Source: Isochrysis galbana (taxonomy: Eukaryota > Haptophyta > Isochrysidales > Isochrysidaceae). From it: a DNA stretch of 64,000 nt. The stretch covers positions 2,631,079 to 2,695,078 of the forward strand of contig CM030936.1 of assembly GCA_018136815.1 (NCBI GenBank), read 5' to 3'. Both the position numbers and the translations under genes were made by a program. Below the pieces are notes generated by a model that worked only from the letters and a program-made list of their open reading frames with translations, ran no database searches and had not been told where the DNA came from. Shown here piece after piece: positions 61,987 through 64,000 of this stretch; position 1 is the first letter of the stretch, and the number at the start of each line of letters is the position of its first letter.

Positions 61987-62515
61987 TTGTTGTTGGTAGC
62001 TCGTTGCAATGGGAATGCGTGCTGAACACCACATCACGACGAGTATTGCACTACATGCATATTGATTTGTTCTCGCCAGGGATGGGCCTCAACCTACTTT
62101 TATACGTGGGGGTCAATTTGGGCCTCGCGCCCCCCTTATTCCATCGCGGACACCCCCCGGGGTGGTAGGGCGGTCAAACATTGATTTATAATAGTAACTA
62201 CTAGCGCATGCGGGGGGGGGGCTGCATTTTTTGACCGTTCTCCGAAGCCCAAGAAAAACCTCCTGGGGGGCTTACCTACCGCCATTGAAAATGCCGAGGA
62301 AAATGGTGTAATTTACCGCCTTGGTATGCAAATTCGGGCTAGGACAGGTAGGCGCCTCTTGAGTCGGCGAAGGATGCATGTGGTGCCTTTTTCGCACTGG
62401 AGCGACGATATCCCCCCGTCCTACGTCCTACTCGCGCGTTGAGAGAGGAGCGGGAAAAAAAATCTGAAGATTCTGGGCTACACACCTACTATACTAGGGC
62501 GCTTCCCTATCTACA
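61987..62515. repeat. 3' flank with dispersed TAGGGCGGTCAAAC repeat
   Basis: TAGGGCGGTCAAAC at 62166-62179 is followed by GGGGCTGCATTTTTTGACCG and AAATGGTGTAATTT, matching 45050-45196. At 62456-62482, AAAAAAAATCTGAAGATTCT resembles 21210-21232 inside the LINE RT region. Confidence 0.75.
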
Positions 62516-62559
62516 TTGACATCGCCCTTCTCTTCCCTTTCCTCCACCTCCTCCCCTTC

Positions 62560-62988
62560 CCCCCGTCATTCCTTTGTCGTCGGTATCCGGGGTGCGGCTC
62601 CGGTGCACTACCGTGAGCCCGGTTCAGAGTGCGGGTTCCGGGCAGGCCCGTTGCTGTTTTGGTTTGGTCTCTCGTTCAATGGGGTCCGGGCTGTTTCGAA
62701 TCTCTCGCACTTGTTGGCTAGCGTAGTGATTCCATGGCGGCCCATCTGGTCGTCGAAGCCGACGGCTTGGCGCAAGCAAAACACATCACTCTCAGCACTC
62801 TCATGAAGGCGGTCGAAAAGGTAGGCCTCACTTTCCTCAAAGGCAATCGCGAACGCATGAAGCTCGAAGGCGGCTCGGGCACGTTCGTGTCCAAGGCGGC
62901 CTACTCCACCCGCTGGCATCCATACGTCTCGGCGGGCCAAGGATCCTTCCTGGAGGGGAGCTTCCCCCGCAAGCTCCTAGTTACGTGA
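62560..62988 (+). mobile_element. LINE ORF1 scrap, + orientation
   Basis: The frame MAAHLVVEADGLAQAKHITL matches VAAHLVVEADGLAQATHK at about 32640-32700. It continues with STLMKAVEKVGLTFLKGNRE and SKAAYSTRWHPYVSAGQ before a stop at 62988. Confidence 0.65.
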
Positions 62989-63019
62989 ACAACAACACGA
63001 TCCACGATCCCAATAAATT

Positions 63020-63160
63020 ATGGCATCAAGGTCGTCCTGGCGCGGTCGCTTCGGCGACAGCGGCGTGTCCATGAAGCCCTCGTCCATTGCGGCGAGGGCA
63101 GCGGCAGCGAGGGCGGGCGGCGGCGCGCACTCCATGACCCTATCGTTTTAACGATAGTTG
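63020..63160 (-). mobile_element. ORF1 leader with KRPR motif and upstream hairpin
   Basis: The ATG at 63135 opens MECAPPPALAAAALAAMDEG then MDTPLSPKRPRQDD, almost identical to the leader at 22893. The hairpin CTATCG (63140-63145) / CGATAG (63152-63157) lies just upstream, with arm bases that differ from the 22893 copy but still pair. Confidence 0.85.
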
Positions 63161-63732
63161 ACTATAAAATATCTAGAGACCACAACAGGCCCCTCATTCT
63201 TTTCCTCAGACAGTGATGCAAGGCATTTCACCGCTATCTCAGCAGCAGAAGCGCTTCGTTCGCTACGATGGCGGGTGGCGGGCATGTAGGCTGTACGATA
63301 GATGATACTTGGTTGGCGCGTTAGCGGTTAGCTTTAGCTTAGCCCGGTCACTCACTCATTTTAACCACTATTTCCCACCTCCCCTGGGTGTCCAAGGATT
63401 CCGCAAGGTCCCCCCCGACCTGCCCCGGCAACTCCCTCCCCCCTCCGAACGACCCCCTCCCGCCCCACGAAGGGCAATGGCGTCGGTGAGTGACTCCCCT
63501 CCCTTCCCCCGCGCGTGGCGGTCTATTTTGGGAGATTCGGGCATTCGGGCGGGCGCTCACGGGAGGGAATCGGAGTAGTGAATGTAGGGCGCATCACTAT
63601 TAGAAACGCGGAGCTTCCGCGACGTCCGATCGCCCGCGATCGGCCGAAGAATGGCCTGGAGGTGGTGGCCATGCAGAGCCTAGAGCTCCCGCGAGCAGGG
63701 TGGGGGGTCAAGGGTAGGTCGCACGCTGGTGC
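63161..63732. other. no gene seen
   Basis: C-rich stretch at 63370-63470 with an ATG at 63477 and a short frame, too short to call. Confidence 0.35.
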
Positions 63733-64000
63733 TCAAGGGTCGCACACACTCGTATTGACCCATCCTGGCCCCTCGCACCGCAGGAATGCCTCGATTCGAT
63801 CCGGCCCGACGCCCAGGGCCACGACCCGATTGACGTCGAGAAGCGCTCGCTCGGACGCCTGGAGGTACGTAGACTTAACGTTGATGTCGTCCCACTCACG
63901 GCGAACTTTAACGCGATGCGCGCGAGCGGCCGTGGCGATTGGCGTGACTGCTAGGGCGGCACTTCTTGATATGATGCCTGGCGAGCCATTCTGTCCAAGT
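63733..64000 (-). CDS. partial ORF at window end, unknown
   Basis: On the minus strand a frame is open from the window edge to a TGA at 63733-63735. It reads VKVRREWDDINVKSTYLQAS, ERALLDVNRVVALGVGPDRI and EAFLRCEGPGWVNTSVCDP. It looks coding and well ordered, but I recognise no family; it could be host or retroelement sequence. The start lies beyond the window. Confidence 0.4.
   Translation of the reverse strand, partial: LGQNGSPGIISRSAALAVTPIATAARAHRVKVRREWDDINVKSTYLQASERALLDVNRVVALGVGPDRIEAFLRCEGPGWVNTSVCDP

Noticed and set aside
1-64000. CRISPR arrays, rRNA genes, intact tRNA genes
   Set aside because: Searched for by eye; tandem repeats found are of the wrong unit and spacing, and no cloverleaf or rRNA core sequence was recognised.

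Overview
The window reads as nuclear DNA of a photosynthetic eukaryotic microalga. It is GC-rich, has GT-AG spliceosomal introns that can be placed by joining protein families across them, and is full of retroelements. A cytochrome c6-like gene points to photosynthesis. A RecD2-type helicase begins with a hydrophobic signal sequence followed by an Arg-rich stretch, the layout of a plastid-targeting leader in algae with secondary plastids. An all-helical FASTK/OPR-like repeat protein and a UBA protein with VPxGxxxGxxxxV units fit a haptophyte- or stramenopile-like alga. The exact lineage is inference. There is one 100-base assembly gap (4144-4243).

Host genes, left to right: V-ATPase subunit C (3 exons, -, 1098-2532) diverging from an NTF2-domain protein (+, 3507 into the gap); a RING-H2 protein with two SUMO-interaction-like motifs (3 exons, -, 4654-6044); a single-TM protein (-, 10167-10889); a five-exon ankyrin protein (+, 14294-15800); a UBA-like protein (-, 18904-19437); a disordered protein (-, 23514-24851) diverging from a secreted Cys-rich protein (+, 25577-26140); cytochrome c6 (-, 31695-32048); a glycosyltransferase-like exon (-, 35038-35859); an OPR/FASTK-like protein (+, 43418-44929); a chromodomain exon (-, 46519-46626) diverging from a JmjC hydroxylase (+, 47237-48448); an unknown protein (-, 51099-52128); and a RecD2 helicase (-, 55918-59119) diverging from a mitochondrial multi-pass membrane protein (+, 60019-61986).

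The rest is mostly mobile DNA. One non-LTR retrotransposon (LINE) family is present as one long copy with a reverse transcriptase ORF (20520-22915), one 5'-truncated copy with an 18-bp target site duplication (28617-30850), and many 3' or internal scraps. Six 3' tails each hold a hairpin whose stem sequence differs between copies but stays complementary, around a conserved GGAGGAAGG-like loop. Six ORF1 starts share a leader (MERAxxP..., in several followed by a KRPR motif), each with an inverted repeat just upstream of the ATG. A second retroelement (38367-43172, -) has a gag-like ORF and a second ORF in the same frame, separated by one TAG; the second ORF ends in a broken methyltransferase-like domain. 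A diverged piece of it lies at 27870-28598 (+), and a DTG-type aspartic protease fragment at 53642-54416 (-).

Homopurine/homopyrimidine runs sit upstream of many start codons and flip strand between divergent genes, so they look like part of the promoters rather than random low complexity.
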